Below are positions 18,610-27,823 of a stretch of 64,000 nt of DNA, one piece after another. The DNA lies in contig NZ_CP089096.1 in NCBI RefSeq assembly GCF_021172165.1, positions 2,728,001-2,792,000 on the forward strand, given 5' to 3'. Position numbers and translations under genes: made by a program. The DNA is from Flavobacterium channae (GTDB lineage: Bacteria > Bacteroidota > Bacteroidia > Flavobacteriales > Flavobacteriaceae). Numbering within the stretch: position 1 is the stretch's first letter; each line of letters opens with the position of its first letter. The notes beneath the pieces are model-generated. The model was not told the DNA's origin. It saw only the letters and a list, made by a program, of their open reading frames with translations, and ran no database searches.

Positions 18610-18629
18610 AGACGTGATAAATCACGTCT
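18610..18629. repeat. Palindrome in the trhO leader
   Basis: AGACGTGAT and ATCACGTCT are perfect inverted copies with two bases between (effectively an 8-bp stem and a TAAA loop). The flanks TTAG and GTAC resemble a class of dispersed palindromic repeats common in Bacteroidetes. It sits about 40 bases into the predicted trhO transcript. Confidence 0.7.
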
Positions 18630-18672
18630 GTACAGAATTATGTTATGAATTCTAAATGGAAGAATTCGGGCA

Positions 18673-18701
18673 CAAAGGTAATAAAATTGATTAAAAATCA
18701 A
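18673..18701 (-). promoter_or_regulatory. Promoter for trhO-trhP-ferredoxin
   Basis: On the minus strand TTG, an 18-base spacer and TACCTTTG, both elements matching consensus. Transcription would start about 79 bases upstream of the trhO ATG. Confidence 0.65.
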
Positions 18702-18736
18702 ATCTTTAATAGCCTATCAAAACATATTAACATTTT

Positions 18737-18766
18737 TTGTATCGAATAAAAAAAGATGTATTTTTA
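18737..18766 (+). promoter_or_regulatory. Promoter for recA
   Basis: TTG at 18737-18739, 19-base spacer, TATTTTTA at 18759-18766. It covers the first codons of the longest possible reading frame (from 18756), which supports the start at 18783. No SOS-box palindrome was recognised. Confidence 0.5.
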
Positions 18767-18782
18767 CGAAAAATATTTTATT

Positions 18783-19787
18783 ATGAGCTCAGATAAAGAC
18801 GCAAAATTAAAAGCCTTACAACTAACATTAGACAAACTTGACAAAACGTACGGAAAAGGAACCGTAATGAAATTAGGTGATAGCGCTGTTGAAGAAGTAG
18901 AAGCTATTCCGTCAGGTTCATTAGGTGTTGATTTGGCTCTTGGAGTAAATGGATATCCAAGAGGAAGAATCATAGAAATCTACGGACCAGAATCGTCAGG
19001 TAAAACCACGTTAACATTACACGCCATTGCAGAAGCTCAAAAAGCGGGTGGAATTGCAGCATTTATTGATGCCGAGCACGCATTTGACCGTTTTTATGCT
19101 GAGAAATTAGGGGTTGATATTGACAATTTAATTATTTCGCAACCAGACAATGGAGAACAAGCATTAGAAATTGCTGAAAGTTTAATTCGTTCTGGAGCTG
19201 TAGATGTTGTGGTAATTGACTCGGTTGCTGCCTTAACTCCAAAAAGTGAAATCGAAGGCGACATGGGTGATTCTAAAATGGGATTACACGCTCGTTTGAT
19301 GTCTCAAGCATTAAGAAAATTAACAGGAACTATTCATAAAACAAACTGTACTGTTTTCTTCATTAACCAATTACGTGATAAAATTGGTGTTATGTTTGGA
19401 AGCCCTGAAACAACAACGGGTGGAAACGCGTTGAAGTTTTATGCTTCAGTTCGTATTGATATTCGTAAATCGACACAAATTAAAGATGGTGATAATGTTT
19501 TAGGAAACAGAACTAAAGTAAAGGTTGTAAAAAACAAAGTAGCACCACCATTTAGAACTGCTGAATTTGACATCATGTATGGAGAAGGGATTTCTAAAGT
19601 AGGTGAAGTTTTAGACTTGGCTGTAGAATTTGAAATTATCAAAAAAAGCGGTTCATGGTTTAGTTATGGTGAAACAAAATTAGGACAAGGTCGTGATGCG
19701 GTTAAAGCCTTAATAAAAGACAATCCAGAATTAATGGACGAATTGGAACAAAAAATCAAAGAAACCATTAAAGAAAATAACGTTTAG
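18783..19787 (+). CDS. recA: RecA recombinase
   Basis: DNA strand-exchange and SOS co-protease protein, 334 residues from the ATG at 18783 (MSSDKDAKL). Walker A is GPESSGKTT, Walker B lies in [10 protein letters not shown], and the loop regions contain [18 protein letters not shown] and [19 protein letters not shown]. Starting further upstream would add MYFYEKYFI, which is translated promoter sequence, so that start is rejected. The gene is monocistronic, with a strong terminator three bases after the stop, and is divergent from trhO. Confidence 0.97.
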   Translation: MSSDKDAKLKALQLTLDKLDKTYGKGTVMKLGDSAVEEVEAIPSGSLGVDLALGVNGYPRGRIIEIYGPESSGKTTLTLHAIAEAQKAGGIAAFIDAEHAFDRFYAEKLGVDIDNLIISQPDNGEQALEIAESLIRSGAVDVVVIDSVAALTPKSEIEGDMGDSKMGLHARLMSQALRKLTGTIHKTNCTVFFINQLRDKIGVMFGSPETTTGGNALKFYASVRIDIRKSTQIKDGDNVLGNRTKVKVVKNKVAPPFRTAEFDIMYGEGISKVGEVLDLAVEFEIIKKSGSWFSYGETKLGQGRDAVKALIKDNPELMDELEQKIKETIKENNV

Positions 19788-19789
19788 AA

Positions 19790-19818
19790 AAATCACGCCT
19801 AGTGCGTGATTTTTTTTT
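19790..19818 (+). terminator. recA terminator
   Basis: AAATCACGC, five-base loop CTAGT, GCGTGATTT, then a run of eight or more T. A strong intrinsic terminator. Confidence 0.9.
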
Positions 19819-19875
19819 AAGGTTACGCAACCTTTTAATTAAATTTGAATCTATCTTATATAACAAATCATTAAA

Positions 19876-20277
19876 ATGAAAAAATTAGTTTTATTAGTAA
19901 GTATTCTGTTTTTGTTCAATTCTTGTCAATTAGATGACAACGATTTTCATGTTGAAATTTTACCTGTTCATTCAGTTGAAATGCCAGCTGAATTTGAACT
20001 TGGAGCAGTTTATCAAATTACGATGGAATATTACAGACCTACAAATTGTCATTCGCCGTATGGGATTTACTATGAAAAAGACTTGAATGTTAGAACTTGT
20101 GCAGTACAAAATTTAGTTGAAGAAAGAGGCAATTGTGCTCCTGTTGAAAATGTTTTAGTTCAAGAAACTTTTACGTTTAAAGTTACAAATACTGGAAATT
20201 ACATTTTTAAATTTTGGACTGGAGAAGACACAGAAGGTAATGACACATTTTTAGAATATGATATTCCTGTTAATTAA
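19876..20277 (+). CDS. Small lipoprotein upstream of sigma factor
   Basis: A 133-residue lipoprotein of unknown function. The signal peptide ends at a lipobox with Cys17 in FNSCQLDD. The mature part is a predicted beta sandwich with three further cysteines (NCHSPYG, RTCAVQ, GNCAPV) and a C-terminal strand pair (YIFKFWTGEDTEGND). It ends 11 bases before the sigma-factor gene, so the two are likely cotranscribed. A TAAATTTG element at 19840-19847 could be its -7 box, but no TTG partner was found. The gene may be a sensor or target linked to the sigma factor; this is only suggested by position. Confidence 0.7.
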   Translation: MKKLVLLVSILFLFNSCQLDDNDFHVEILPVHSVEMPAEFELGAVYQITMEYYRPTNCHSPYGIYYEKDLNVRTCAVQNLVEERGNCAPVENVLVQETFTFKVTNTGNYIFKFWTGEDTEGNDTFLEYDIPVN

Positions 20278-20288
20278 CACTTAGTAAA

Positions 20289-20831
20289 TTGATCTTAGAG
20301 CAATTAATACATGAATGTAGTAACAACAATACTAAAGCACAAGAGCAAATTTATCGCTTACTAGCGCCAAAATTGTTTACTGTGTGTTTGAAGTATTCGC
20401 GTAATTATGAAGAAGCTCAAGATAATTTACAAGAAAGTTTTTTAATAATTTTTGATAAAATAAGTCAATATAAGAATACAGGTTCTTTTGAAGGTTGGGC
20501 AAAAAGAGTTGTTATAAATTATGTTTTACAACAATACAGAAAACAAAATGTTTTTGAAATAGTTTCTGAAAAAATTCCTGATGAAGAAGAAATAGAAATT
20601 GACGATGAAAATGTGAGTTTGGAATTTCTAACAAAAATCATTCAAGAATTACCAGATAGGTATCGATTGGTTTTTAATCTTTATGTTTTAGATGGATACT
20701 CACATAAAGAAATTTCAGAAATGTTAGAAATTAACATTGGTACTTCGAAATCAAATTTAGCAAGAGCTAAAGCAATTTTGAAGAATAAAATTGAATCAAA
20801 TAATAGTTTTGATGTAAAAAAAAGTAGATGA
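20289..20831 (+). CDS. ECF-type RNA polymerase sigma factor
   Basis: Sigma-70 family factor of 180 residues with region 2 (EEAQDNLQESFLIIFDKI and FEGWAKRVVINYVLQQYRK) and region 4 (LPDRYRLVFNLYVLDGYSHKEI, SKSNLARAKAILK). It binds core polymerase and directs transcription of a small regulon. The only in-frame start after the previous stop is TTG at 20289; no ATG occurs before region 2, so a rare start codon is used. Its end overlaps the start of the next gene by four bases (ATGA), which points to translational coupling with the membrane protein that probably controls it. Confidence 0.92.
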   Translation: MILEQLIHECSNNNTKAQEQIYRLLAPKLFTVCLKYSRNYEEAQDNLQESFLIIFDKISQYKNTGSFEGWAKRVVINYVLQQYRKQNVFEIVSEKIPDEEEIEIDDENVSLEFLTKIIQELPDRYRLVFNLYVLDGYSHKEISEMLEINIGTSKSNLARAKAILKNKIESNNSFDVKKSR

Positions 20832-22543
20832 AAGACAATAAAAATATAGAACGATTATTTCAGGAGAAATTCAAAGATTTTGAAGCCACACCGCCTCAAG
20901 AATCTTGGGATATTATCGCTAGTCGACTTAATGAAAAGAAGAAAAAGAAACGCGTTATACCAATTTGGTTCCGCTATTCTGGAATAGCTGCTTCTTTGTT
21001 CTTAGTTGGTGGATTAATTTGGAATTTTACAGCAAATAATAATGAAACTGAAAATGTTCCAAATTTTGAAAACACAATTGTAAATGCTGATGAATCTTCA
21101 ACAAATAAAAACGGATTAGAAACAAATTCTTCGATTGATAATGATAATGCAATAGTTTACGATTCTGAATTAAACAGTTCAGAATCTGAAACCAATTCAG
21201 AAAACTCATATCAAAAACAAGAGAACTCCTATCGAGAGTTTAACGGAAGAGAAAACAAATCAACAATTAAAAAGAATTTACTAAATAAAAAAGTTCGAAA
21301 CAATTCTGGTCAACAAAATTCTGTGGTTTCTAACAACAAAATTGAAAAATACACCGAACCAAATGCTGATCAAAATTCAAGACGAAAAACAAACAAAAAA
21401 TACAACAAACAACAACGTGCTGTTTTTACAAATTCTGACGCAGCTGTTGTTTCTAATGTTCAAAAAAACAAATCGAAAAGAAAAACTAAATTCAATTCTA
21501 ACAAAAACAATTCTATTGTAGAGAATGAAATTTTAAACGATACTGATTTAGTTGTTGACAATAAGAAAAAAGATAAGGCTTCAATTAATAAAGAAGGTAT
21601 TGATGCTTACTTTGGTAAAGAGTCGTCTAATTCAACTATTGTCAATAACAACAATAATGATTCCATTACAACTCAAACAATCAATTCAAATGTTGTTGTT
21701 TCAAATGAAATCATTACTCAAGATAGTACTCTAGTGGCTGAAGTTTTGAAAGAAACGAATCCGTTAGAGGAATTGCTAAAAGAAAAAGAGGCTGGGAAAA
21801 ATGAAGATGAAAAAGAAGAAAAAAGAAGTAAATGGGCGATTAGCACTAACGCGTCGCCTGTTTATTTCAATTCCTTAGCAGAAGGTTCTTCTCTTGACGA
21901 GCAATTCAGTTCAAATAGCAAAAACTACACAACTACTTTAAGTTATGGTTTAGCTGGAATTTACGCTATAAATGATAAATTGAGTGTAAAAACTGGAGTT
22001 AATAGTATAAATCTTAGTTACAATACAAACGATGTAATTTTTGATTCTAGAATGAGTGGTGCCGAAAGTAATGTTCCTGCAATTTCAAGAAATGCAGATG
22101 CGAGTCAAATGGTGTTTAGTTCAAAAAGTAGTGAAATACAAACTTTATCTGGCGATATTGAAAATGTTTCGATTCAAAATAACGTAGGTGCTTTAAAACA
22201 AAACATCAGTTATATTGAAGTTCCATTAGAACTGAGTTACAAATTGATTGATAAAAAATTTGGTATCGAACTAATTGGCGGTATGAGTACTTTATTTCTA
22301 AACCAAAACAATATTTCATTGGTTGCAAATGGTGTAGAAATGGAAGTTGGAAAAGCTAATAATTTAAACAATATACATTTTAGTAGTAATGTCGGTTTGG
22401 GTTTTAAATATTCATTTTGGAAAAGCTTCAATGCTAATTTCCAACCTATGTTTAAATACCAAATCAATACGTTTAGTGAAAACACTAGTAATTTTAAACC
22501 TTATTTCATAGGGTTGTATACTGGTGTAAGTTTTAGTTTTTAA
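20828..22543 (+). CDS. Membrane-anchored protein with C-terminal outer-membrane beta-barrel, probable sigma-factor partner
   Basis: A 571-residue protein with three parts. Residues 1-42 are a soluble helix-rich head (FKDFEATPPQESWDIIASRL), a pattern seen at the N-terminus of Bacteroidetes anti-sigma-like proteins. A single membrane helix spans about 43-66. A long Asn/Ser/Lys-rich linker covers about 70-325. The last 230 residues are amphipathic beta strands ending in Phe (GVSFSF), as in outer-membrane barrels of the PorT-like type. If both ends insert, the chain would cross the whole periplasm. It is coupled to the sigma-factor gene by a 4-base overlap, so sigma-factor control is a reasonable inference; direct binding is not shown. 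Confidence 0.72.
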   Translation: MKDNKNIERLFQEKFKDFEATPPQESWDIIASRLNEKKKKKRVIPIWFRYSGIAASLFLVGGLIWNFTANNNETENVPNFENTIVNADESSTNKNGLETNSSIDNDNAIVYDSELNSSESETNSENSYQKQENSYREFNGRENKSTIKKNLLNKKVRNNSGQQNSVVSNNKIEKYTEPNADQNSRRKTNKKYNKQQRAVFTNSDAAVVSNVQKNKSKRKTKFNSNKNNSIVENEILNDTDLVVDNKKKDKASINKEGIDAYFGKESSNSTIVNNNNNDSITTQTINSNVVVSNEIITQDSTLVAEVLKETNPLEELLKEKEAGKNEDEKEEKRSKWAISTNASPVYFNSLAEGSSLDEQFSSNSKNYTTTLSYGLAGIYAINDKLSVKTGVNSINLSYNTNDVIFDSRMSGAESNVPAISRNADASQMVFSSKSSEIQTLSGDIENVSIQNNVGALKQNISYIEVPLELSYKLIDKKFGIELIGGMSTLFLNQNNISLVANGVEMEVGKANNLNNIHFSSNVGLGFKYSFWKSFNANFQPMFKYQINTFSENTSNFKPYFIGLYTGVSFSF

Positions 22544-22608
22544 GCTTTGTTGGTTAAGCTTAAATTTTTAGTTAAGTTATGTTTCATTTCTTTTTAAAAT
22601 GAAGCTGA

Positions 22609-22637
22609 AAAAGTCCAAATGCGTTTGGACTTTTTTA
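22609..22637. terminator. Bidirectional terminator
   Basis: AAAGTCCAAA pairs with TTTGGACTTT across a short TGCG loop, with T runs on both strands. It separates the convergent barrel-protein and plsC genes. Confidence 0.85.
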
Positions 22638-23375
22638 TTTTAAATCGTTTTCTAATGGCGTTAAAATAATTTGACGAACTTGTTTTTTCAACTCATGTCT
22701 GTCGTCTAATGTTTTTCCTTTTGTTTCAATTATTGGAAATATTTTGGCTCTCATTCTTCCAGGACTTCCGCTGAAGAATGTATATGAAAAACGTTTTTTG
22801 TTGTCAAAAAACACCATTGGAACAATTGGCAAACCATGTTCAATAGCAATTCTAAAAGCACCATCTTTAAATTCATCTAGTACAACATGTTCTTCTGGAA
22901 CTCCTCCTTCTGGAAAGATACAAATACTCAACCCTTGATGAATTCTTTTTTGAGCTCTTTCAAAAACAGCATATCTACTTTTGCTATTACTTCTATCTAC
23001 CATTATGCAAACACGCTTGTAAATAAACCCAAAAATTGGAATCTTAGCCAATTCTTTCTTTCCTACAAAAACAAACGGATGATTCTTAACAGCAATCAAC
23101 ATCAACATAATATCTGTCATTGAAGTATGATTAGCCACCAACATATAACTTTTACCTTCTTCAAAAACCTCATCACCTTCAATAGAATAATTGAAACCCA
23201 TTCCTATTAAAATAACTTTTGCCCAAATACGAGCAATTTTAAAAAATAATGGATACGTTTTTTCGCTAATTATAGTTGCAAAAATTAATGGAAATAAAAC
23301 GATTATAGGAACCAAAACCAAAATATAAAACCAAATTCGGTATAATAAGGTCAGTGGATATTTTAAAAACTTCAT
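22635..23375 (-). CDS. plsC: 1-acylglycerol-3-phosphate acyltransferase (PlsC family)
   Basis: Membrane enzyme that acylates lysophosphatidic acid to phosphatidic acid. NHTSMTD (about residues 82-88) is the HxxxxD catalytic motif, and FPEGG (about 154-158) is the substrate-binding motif III. Two N-terminal hydrophobic helices lie at about 8-32 and 50-65. Its 246 residues are typical. A probable -7 element (TACTTTTG) is present upstream. Confidence 0.92.
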   Translation of the reverse strand: MKFLKYPLTLLYRIWFYILVLVPIIVLFPLIFATIISEKTYPLFFKIARIWAKVILIGMGFNYSIEGDEVFEEGKSYMLVANHTSMTDIMLMLIAVKNHPFVFVGKKELAKIPIFGFIYKRVCIMVDRSNSKSRYAVFERAQKRIHQGLSICIFPEGGVPEEHVVLDEFKDGAFRIAIEHGLPIVPMVFFDNKKRFSYTFFSGSPGRMRAKIFPIIETKGKTLDDRHELKKQVRQIILTPLENDLK

Positions 23376-23397
23376 CGATTGGTATAAATTATATTTC

Positions 23398-23405
23398 CAA
23401 AAGTA
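23398..23405 (-). promoter_or_regulatory. Probable -7 element for plsC
   Basis: TACTTTTG on the minus strand, 23 bases upstream of the plsC ATG. No clear TTG partner. Confidence 0.4.
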
Positions 23406-23457
23406 GTGATTTTAATAAAACTTAACTCTTTTACTTTTCCGTTTTTACATTATGGAT

Positions 23458-23465
23458 TACATTTG
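23458..23465 (+). promoter_or_regulatory. Probable -7 element for trpS
   Basis: TACATTTG, a full match, 18 bases upstream of the trpS ATG; the leader would be about 10 bases. No TTG at the usual distance. Confidence 0.45.
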
Positions 23466-23482
23466 CAAAAATTAGTTTAATA

Positions 23483-24451
23483 ATGGCAAAAATTTTAACC
23501 GGAGTTCAAAGTACAGGAACGCCTCACTTAGGAAACTTATTAGGAGCAATTTTACCTGCAATTAAAATGGCAGAAAATCCTGATAATCAATCATTTCTTT
23601 TCATTGCCGATTTGCACTCAATTACGCAAATCAAAAATGGAGCAGAATTAAGACAAAATACCTATAGTACGGCAGCAACTTGGCTTGCTTGCGGATTAAA
23701 TACTGATAAAGTCATTTTCTACCGTCAATCTGATGTACCACAAACAGCAGAATTGTCTTGGTATTTGAGTTGTTTCTTTCCGTTTCAGCGATTAACATTA
23801 GCACATTCTTTCAAAGATAAAGCTGATCGATTAGAAGATGTAAATGCTGGATTATTTACGTATCCAATGTTAATGGCGGCCGATATTTTATTGTATGATG
23901 CCAATATTGTACCAGTAGGAAAAGACCAATTACAACATATCGAAATTACCAGAGATGTTGCTTCGCGTTTTAACCATCAAATGGGAGAAACCTTTGTATT
24001 ACCAGAAGGAAAAACAAGTGAAGAAACCATGTATGTTCCTGGAACAAATGGTGGAAAAATGAGTAAATCGGCAAACAATTTTATCAATATCTTTTTAGAT
24101 GATAAAGCGCTTCGTAAACAAATTATGGGAATTCAAACCGATAGTACACCACTAGAGGAACCAAAAAACCCAGACACTTGTAATTGTTTTGCATTATATA
24201 AAATATTAGCAACTCCTGAACAAACTGAAGTAATGAGAGCTAATTATTTAGGTGGAAATTATGGCTATGGTCATGCCAAACAAGAATTGTTTGAATTGAT
24301 TTTAGACAAGTTTGGTCCAATTAGAGAAAAATACAATTACTACATCAACAACTTAGAAGAAGTAGATCGTTTGTTGTTAGAAGGCGCTGCAAAAGCTGGT
24401 GAAGTAGCAAATGGTGTTTTGAAAAGAGTAAGAGAGAAGTTGGGATATTAA
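23483..24451 (+). CDS. trpS: Tryptophanyl-tRNA synthetase
   Basis: Class I aminoacyl-tRNA synthetase charging tRNA-Trp, 322 residues. The HIGH-type motif is GTPHLGN (residues 12-18) and the KMSKS loop is GGKMSKSANNF. PVGKDQLQHIEITRD and FPFQRLTLAHSFKDK are family signatures. Monocistronic between its own promoter element and a bidirectional terminator. Confidence 0.96.
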   Translation: MAKILTGVQSTGTPHLGNLLGAILPAIKMAENPDNQSFLFIADLHSITQIKNGAELRQNTYSTAATWLACGLNTDKVIFYRQSDVPQTAELSWYLSCFFPFQRLTLAHSFKDKADRLEDVNAGLFTYPMLMAADILLYDANIVPVGKDQLQHIEITRDVASRFNHQMGETFVLPEGKTSEETMYVPGTNGGKMSKSANNFINIFLDDKALRKQIMGIQTDSTPLEEPKNPDTCNCFALYKILATPEQTEVMRANYLGGNYGYGHAKQELFELILDKFGPIREKYNYYINNLEEVDRLLLEGAAKAGEVANGVLKRVREKLGY

Positions 24452-24471
24452 GAACCAATTCCTATTAAATT

Positions 24472-24513
24472 AAAAACCTCAAAGTTTAGATGTATAAATT
24501 TTGAGGTTTTTTA
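24472..24513. terminator. Bidirectional terminator after trpS
   Basis: AAAACCTCAAA pairs with TTTGAGGTTTT around a loop of about 16 bases, with T runs on both strands. It serves trpS and the convergent lipoprotein gene. Confidence 0.75.
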
Positions 24514-25119
24514 TTCTTTAATGATTTCTTTTACAATCCATTTTTGGTTTTCTTTTGAAAAGGAACAAATTACATCATAACCACCATAATACTTATAAAC
24601 TGAAAATCTAGCTGTATTTTCATTTTTACTAATAAGAACTCTACATAAAAATAATAAAGGGGTTTCAGAGTTCCTTTCATCTCCTTCAAAAGTGTTTTTA
24701 TAGTTTACTAAATGGACTTTAAGATTGGATTTTTCAAATTCTTTTATATCTAATCCTCTAACTCCTAATGAATCAAATTTATAATTATTTTTATCCTCTT
24801 TTACTTTATTTGCAGTATATAAAGTATCTAAAACTCCAATCTCAACTTTTTTGTATTCATTCAATAAACTTATAATATTAGAAATTTTTTCATCTCTTAT
24901 TTTTTTTAAATATTTCTTGTCTTCAATTTTGGTGCTATCAATTTGTAGAGATTCAAGTCGATAATACAAAAAATAGTTTTCCAATTCATATTTAGCAACC
25001 TCCGGCAACACATCACACAAAACTTCCGCTTCTAATTCTTCATAGGTTTTTTCCTTCTCAGTACAAGAAAGTAAGAAAAAAGAAAATAACGTTAACACTA
25101 CTAGTTTTTGCATAAACAT
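24511..25119 (-). CDS. Lipoprotein of unknown function
   Basis: A 202-residue lipoprotein. The signal peptide ends at Cys19 in FFLLSCTEK; a start at the second Met (MQKL, 25113) is equally likely. The mature part is charged and helical up to about 120, with a heptad-like Lys/Glu/Leu pattern around 60-90, and ends in beta strands (ARFSVYKYYGGYDVICSF). No family is recognised. It begins 25 bases after ppc on the same strand and is probably read through from it. It shows no special similarity to the other lipoproteins in the window. Confidence 0.65.
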   Translation of the reverse strand: MFMQKLVVLTLFSFFLLSCTEKEKTYEELEAEVLCDVLPEVAKYELENYFLYYRLESLQIDSTKIEDKKYLKKIRDEKISNIISLLNEYKKVEIGVLDTLYTANKVKEDKNNYKFDSLGVRGLDIKEFEKSNLKVHLVNYKNTFEGDERNSETPLLFLCRVLISKNENTARFSVYKYYGGYDVICSFSKENQKWIVKEIIKE

Positions 25120-25144
25120 TGAATTTTCTTTTCAAACACAAAAA

Positions 25145-27718
25145 CTAAGCCGAATTTCTGCTTGCATTAATATTTCCAAACAACGAACGTGTTACAATTT
25201 TTTCGTATACCTCAATTTGTTTTTCATCTGGGTTTTTGCTCTCTTTTAATTCTTTGATTTTTAATAACGCATATTGCTGAATGGTTAAAAGAGGTAACAC
25301 GATTTTCTCACGAAGTTCAACGGAAGCTTTCCCGTCTGGATAGTTTTCCATTAGTTCTTTGTATCCCGAAAGTTTTAATAACAAACGTTTGGTTTCTAAA
25401 AACTCGGTGTAAATCAGTTGCCAAAATTCGCCAAACTCTTTGTCGTTTTTCATATAAGCAGTTAACGGAAAGAACGATTTGCTCAATGCCATCATACTGT
25501 TTTCTATAAGGGTTTTAAAGAATAACGAATTGTGGTATAAATCGGAAACTTTTTGCCATTCGTTGTTTTCTTCATAAATTTTCAAAGCTGTTCCTACGCC
25601 ATAAAAACCAGGAACGTTTTGCTTCAATTGACTCCACGAACCTACAAAAGGAATGGCTCTTAAATCGGCAAAATTCAATTTATCAGAAGCATTTCTTTTT
25701 GAAGGGCGACTTCCAATATTGGTTTTTGCGTAATAATTCAACGTACTCATTCGTTCCAAATAAGGCACAAACATCTCGTGATTTTTAAAATCAACGTATT
25801 TCTGATAGCTAATTTCTGAAAGTTTTTGTAAAACTACTTTTTCTTCAGCCGTTAACTCATTTTCGGTTTTAGTAAATACCTGATTACTTGCTCCAGCACT
25901 TAATAAATTCTCTAAATTATAACGACAAGAATCTAAGGTTCCAAAATTAGAACTAATGGTTTGCCCTTGAACCGTAAGTTGAATTTGTTGGTTTTCAATC
26001 GTTGGACCTAAAGAAGCATAAAACTTATTGGTTTTACCACCACCACGAGCTGGAGGTCCACCACGACCATCAAAAAACACTACCTTAATATCATATTTTC
26101 TTGAAATTGCAGTTAGTGCTTCTTTTGCTTTGTATATACCCCAATTGGCCATTAAATAACCACCATCTTTTGTTCCATCGGAAAAACCTAGCATAATGGT
26201 TTGTTCATTTCCGCGTTGTTGTAAATGTTTGGCATAAGTAGGATTGGTATACAATTTTTCCATTACCTGATCCGCTTTTTCTAAATCGTCTACCGATTCA
26301 AAAAGTGGTACAATATCAACTGTAGGGTTTTGCCAACCACACAAATGGAACATACTTAGAGTTTCGAAAACATGCAAAGCACTTTCGTTATTACTAATGA
26401 TGTATCGATTACAAGCTCTTTCTCCATTATTTTCTTGTATGGTTTTCATTGCTCGAATTGATCCGATAGTTGATTTTACCATTTCGTCATCAAAATCAGT
26501 AACTTCTAAATTAGACGAAACATCTGATAAAAATTGTATTTTCTCGTTTTCGGTTAAGCTCTTGTAATTTTCAGGGAAACTTGATTTTTTGTTAGCAATG
26601 ATAGCATCAAAAAATTTTGCATGAATTTTACTGTTCTGACGAATATCTAATGTTGCAAAATGGAAACCAAATAAATTTAATTTGTTCAATAATAAATCGA
26701 TTTCATCAATATATAACGACTGATGCTTTTCGGTTACCAATTGCTTTACTTCTAATAACTTTTGATTTAATTCTTCTAATGAAATAAATAATTCACCCTG
26801 AGAATAAAAAACAGAACGATACAACTTGCTTTCAATTTCCGCGATTATGGTATCGACTCCTAAGAAAGTAAGTTTTCGTTTTAATTTTCTAATATCAGTA
26901 TAATAACTTTTTAAGATAGAAGTTCGTAAACGATCAGCAACTTTTAAAGTGATTTCCGTGGTAACAAAAGGATTTCCGTCTCTATCGCCACCAGGCCAAA
27001 AACCAAGATTTAAAATGTCGTTTTTAGGTAATTCGCCATTTAAAATGTTCTTTTGGATGTATTGCATCATGGCACCAGCTGTTTCATAAAATACATTTTC
27101 CAAATACCATATTAAACTAACCGCTTCATCAAAAGGCGTAGGTTTTTCTTTTTTAATAAAAGGTGTTTTTCCTAATTGCGCCAATAATTCTTTTATAGAA
27201 TTTAAATCGTTTAGTCGGATAGCTTCGGTTAAGTCGGTTATAATTCCCAAAACTGAACCTGGGTAAAATTGTGTGGGATGCGCTGTTAAAACAGTTCGTA
27301 TTTTAAAACTATTTAAAAATTCTTTTAAATCGGCTTGTTTGTTTTTTTGTTCCGCATTTTCTTTCATATCACGAAGCGAACCTCTTCCTTCCAAATTATT
27401 CACAACAGCAAAAGCTGCATCTTCAATAGCATCAAAAAGAACAACTTGTCTTTCTATATATTGAATAAAACGGAACATCAACGTTTCCTTTTCGTGCTGT
27501 GTTGGATTGTCTAAATATTTTGAAACAAATGTGTCAAAAATCTCTTCTGGGCTATGATGGTTTTTAAATCCATTTTCGCAAACCTCTGCAAACAAAGGCA
27601 ACAAAACACCGGTGTTGTTAATTTCGTCGAAAGGTAAAGTGATAAAAACACTGTTATAAATGTTGTATTTTGAAGCGACACTTTGATTAAATCGCTCAAT
27701 TTTTGGAAGCGTATACAT
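25145..27718 (-). CDS. ppc: Phosphoenolpyruvate carboxylase
   Basis: Anaplerotic enzyme converting PEP and bicarbonate to oxaloacetate, feeding the TCA cycle. The active-site His motif is LTAHPTQF, the substrate loop is GFSDGTKDGGYL, and the Gly/Arg-rich motif is FFDGRGGPPARGGG. The 857 residues fall in the shorter part of the family range. The N-terminal 100 residues are more diverged than the core. The gene appears to head a two-gene unit with the lipoprotein; I found no clear TAnnTTTG element in the 105-base gap upstream. Confidence 0.95.
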   Translation of the reverse strand: MYTLPKIERFNQSVASKYNIYNSVFITLPFDEINNTGVLLPLFAEVCENGFKNHHSPEEIFDTFVSKYLDNPTQHEKETLMFRFIQYIERQVVLFDAIEDAAFAVVNNLEGRGSLRDMKENAEQKNKQADLKEFLNSFKIRTVLTAHPTQFYPGSVLGIITDLTEAIRLNDLNSIKELLAQLGKTPFIKKEKPTPFDEAVSLIWYLENVFYETAGAMMQYIQKNILNGELPKNDILNLGFWPGGDRDGNPFVTTEITLKVADRLRTSILKSYYTDIRKLKRKLTFLGVDTIIAEIESKLYRSVFYSQGELFISLEELNQKLLEVKQLVTEKHQSLYIDEIDLLLNKLNLFGFHFATLDIRQNSKIHAKFFDAIIANKKSSFPENYKSLTENEKIQFLSDVSSNLEVTDFDDEMVKSTIGSIRAMKTIQENNGERACNRYIISNNESALHVFETLSMFHLCGWQNPTVDIVPLFESVDDLEKADQVMEKLYTNPTYAKHLQQRGNEQTIMLGFSDGTKDGGYLMANWGIYKAKEALTAISRKYDIKVVFFDGRGGPPARGGGKTNKFYASLGPTIENQQIQLTVQGQTISSNFGTLDSCRYNLENLLSAGASNQVFTKTENELTAEEKVVLQKLSEISYQKYVDFKNHEMFVPYLERMSTLNYYAKTNIGSRPSKRNASDKLNFADLRAIPFVGSWSQLKQNVPGFYGVGTALKIYEENNEWQKVSDLYHNSLFFKTLIENSMMALSKSFFPLTAYMKNDKEFGEFWQLIYTEFLETKRLLLKLSGYKELMENYPDGKASVELREKIVLPLLTIQQYALLKIKELKESKNPDEKQIEVYEKIVTRSLFGNINASRNSA

Positions 27719-27823
27719 GCTAAAAAATCTTTTTTACTAAAGTACTGCTTTTATTTTAAAAAATATAAATCGATTAAATTTTATAACAAAACCATAAAAT
27801 TTATAACATTTTGAGTCCTAAAT

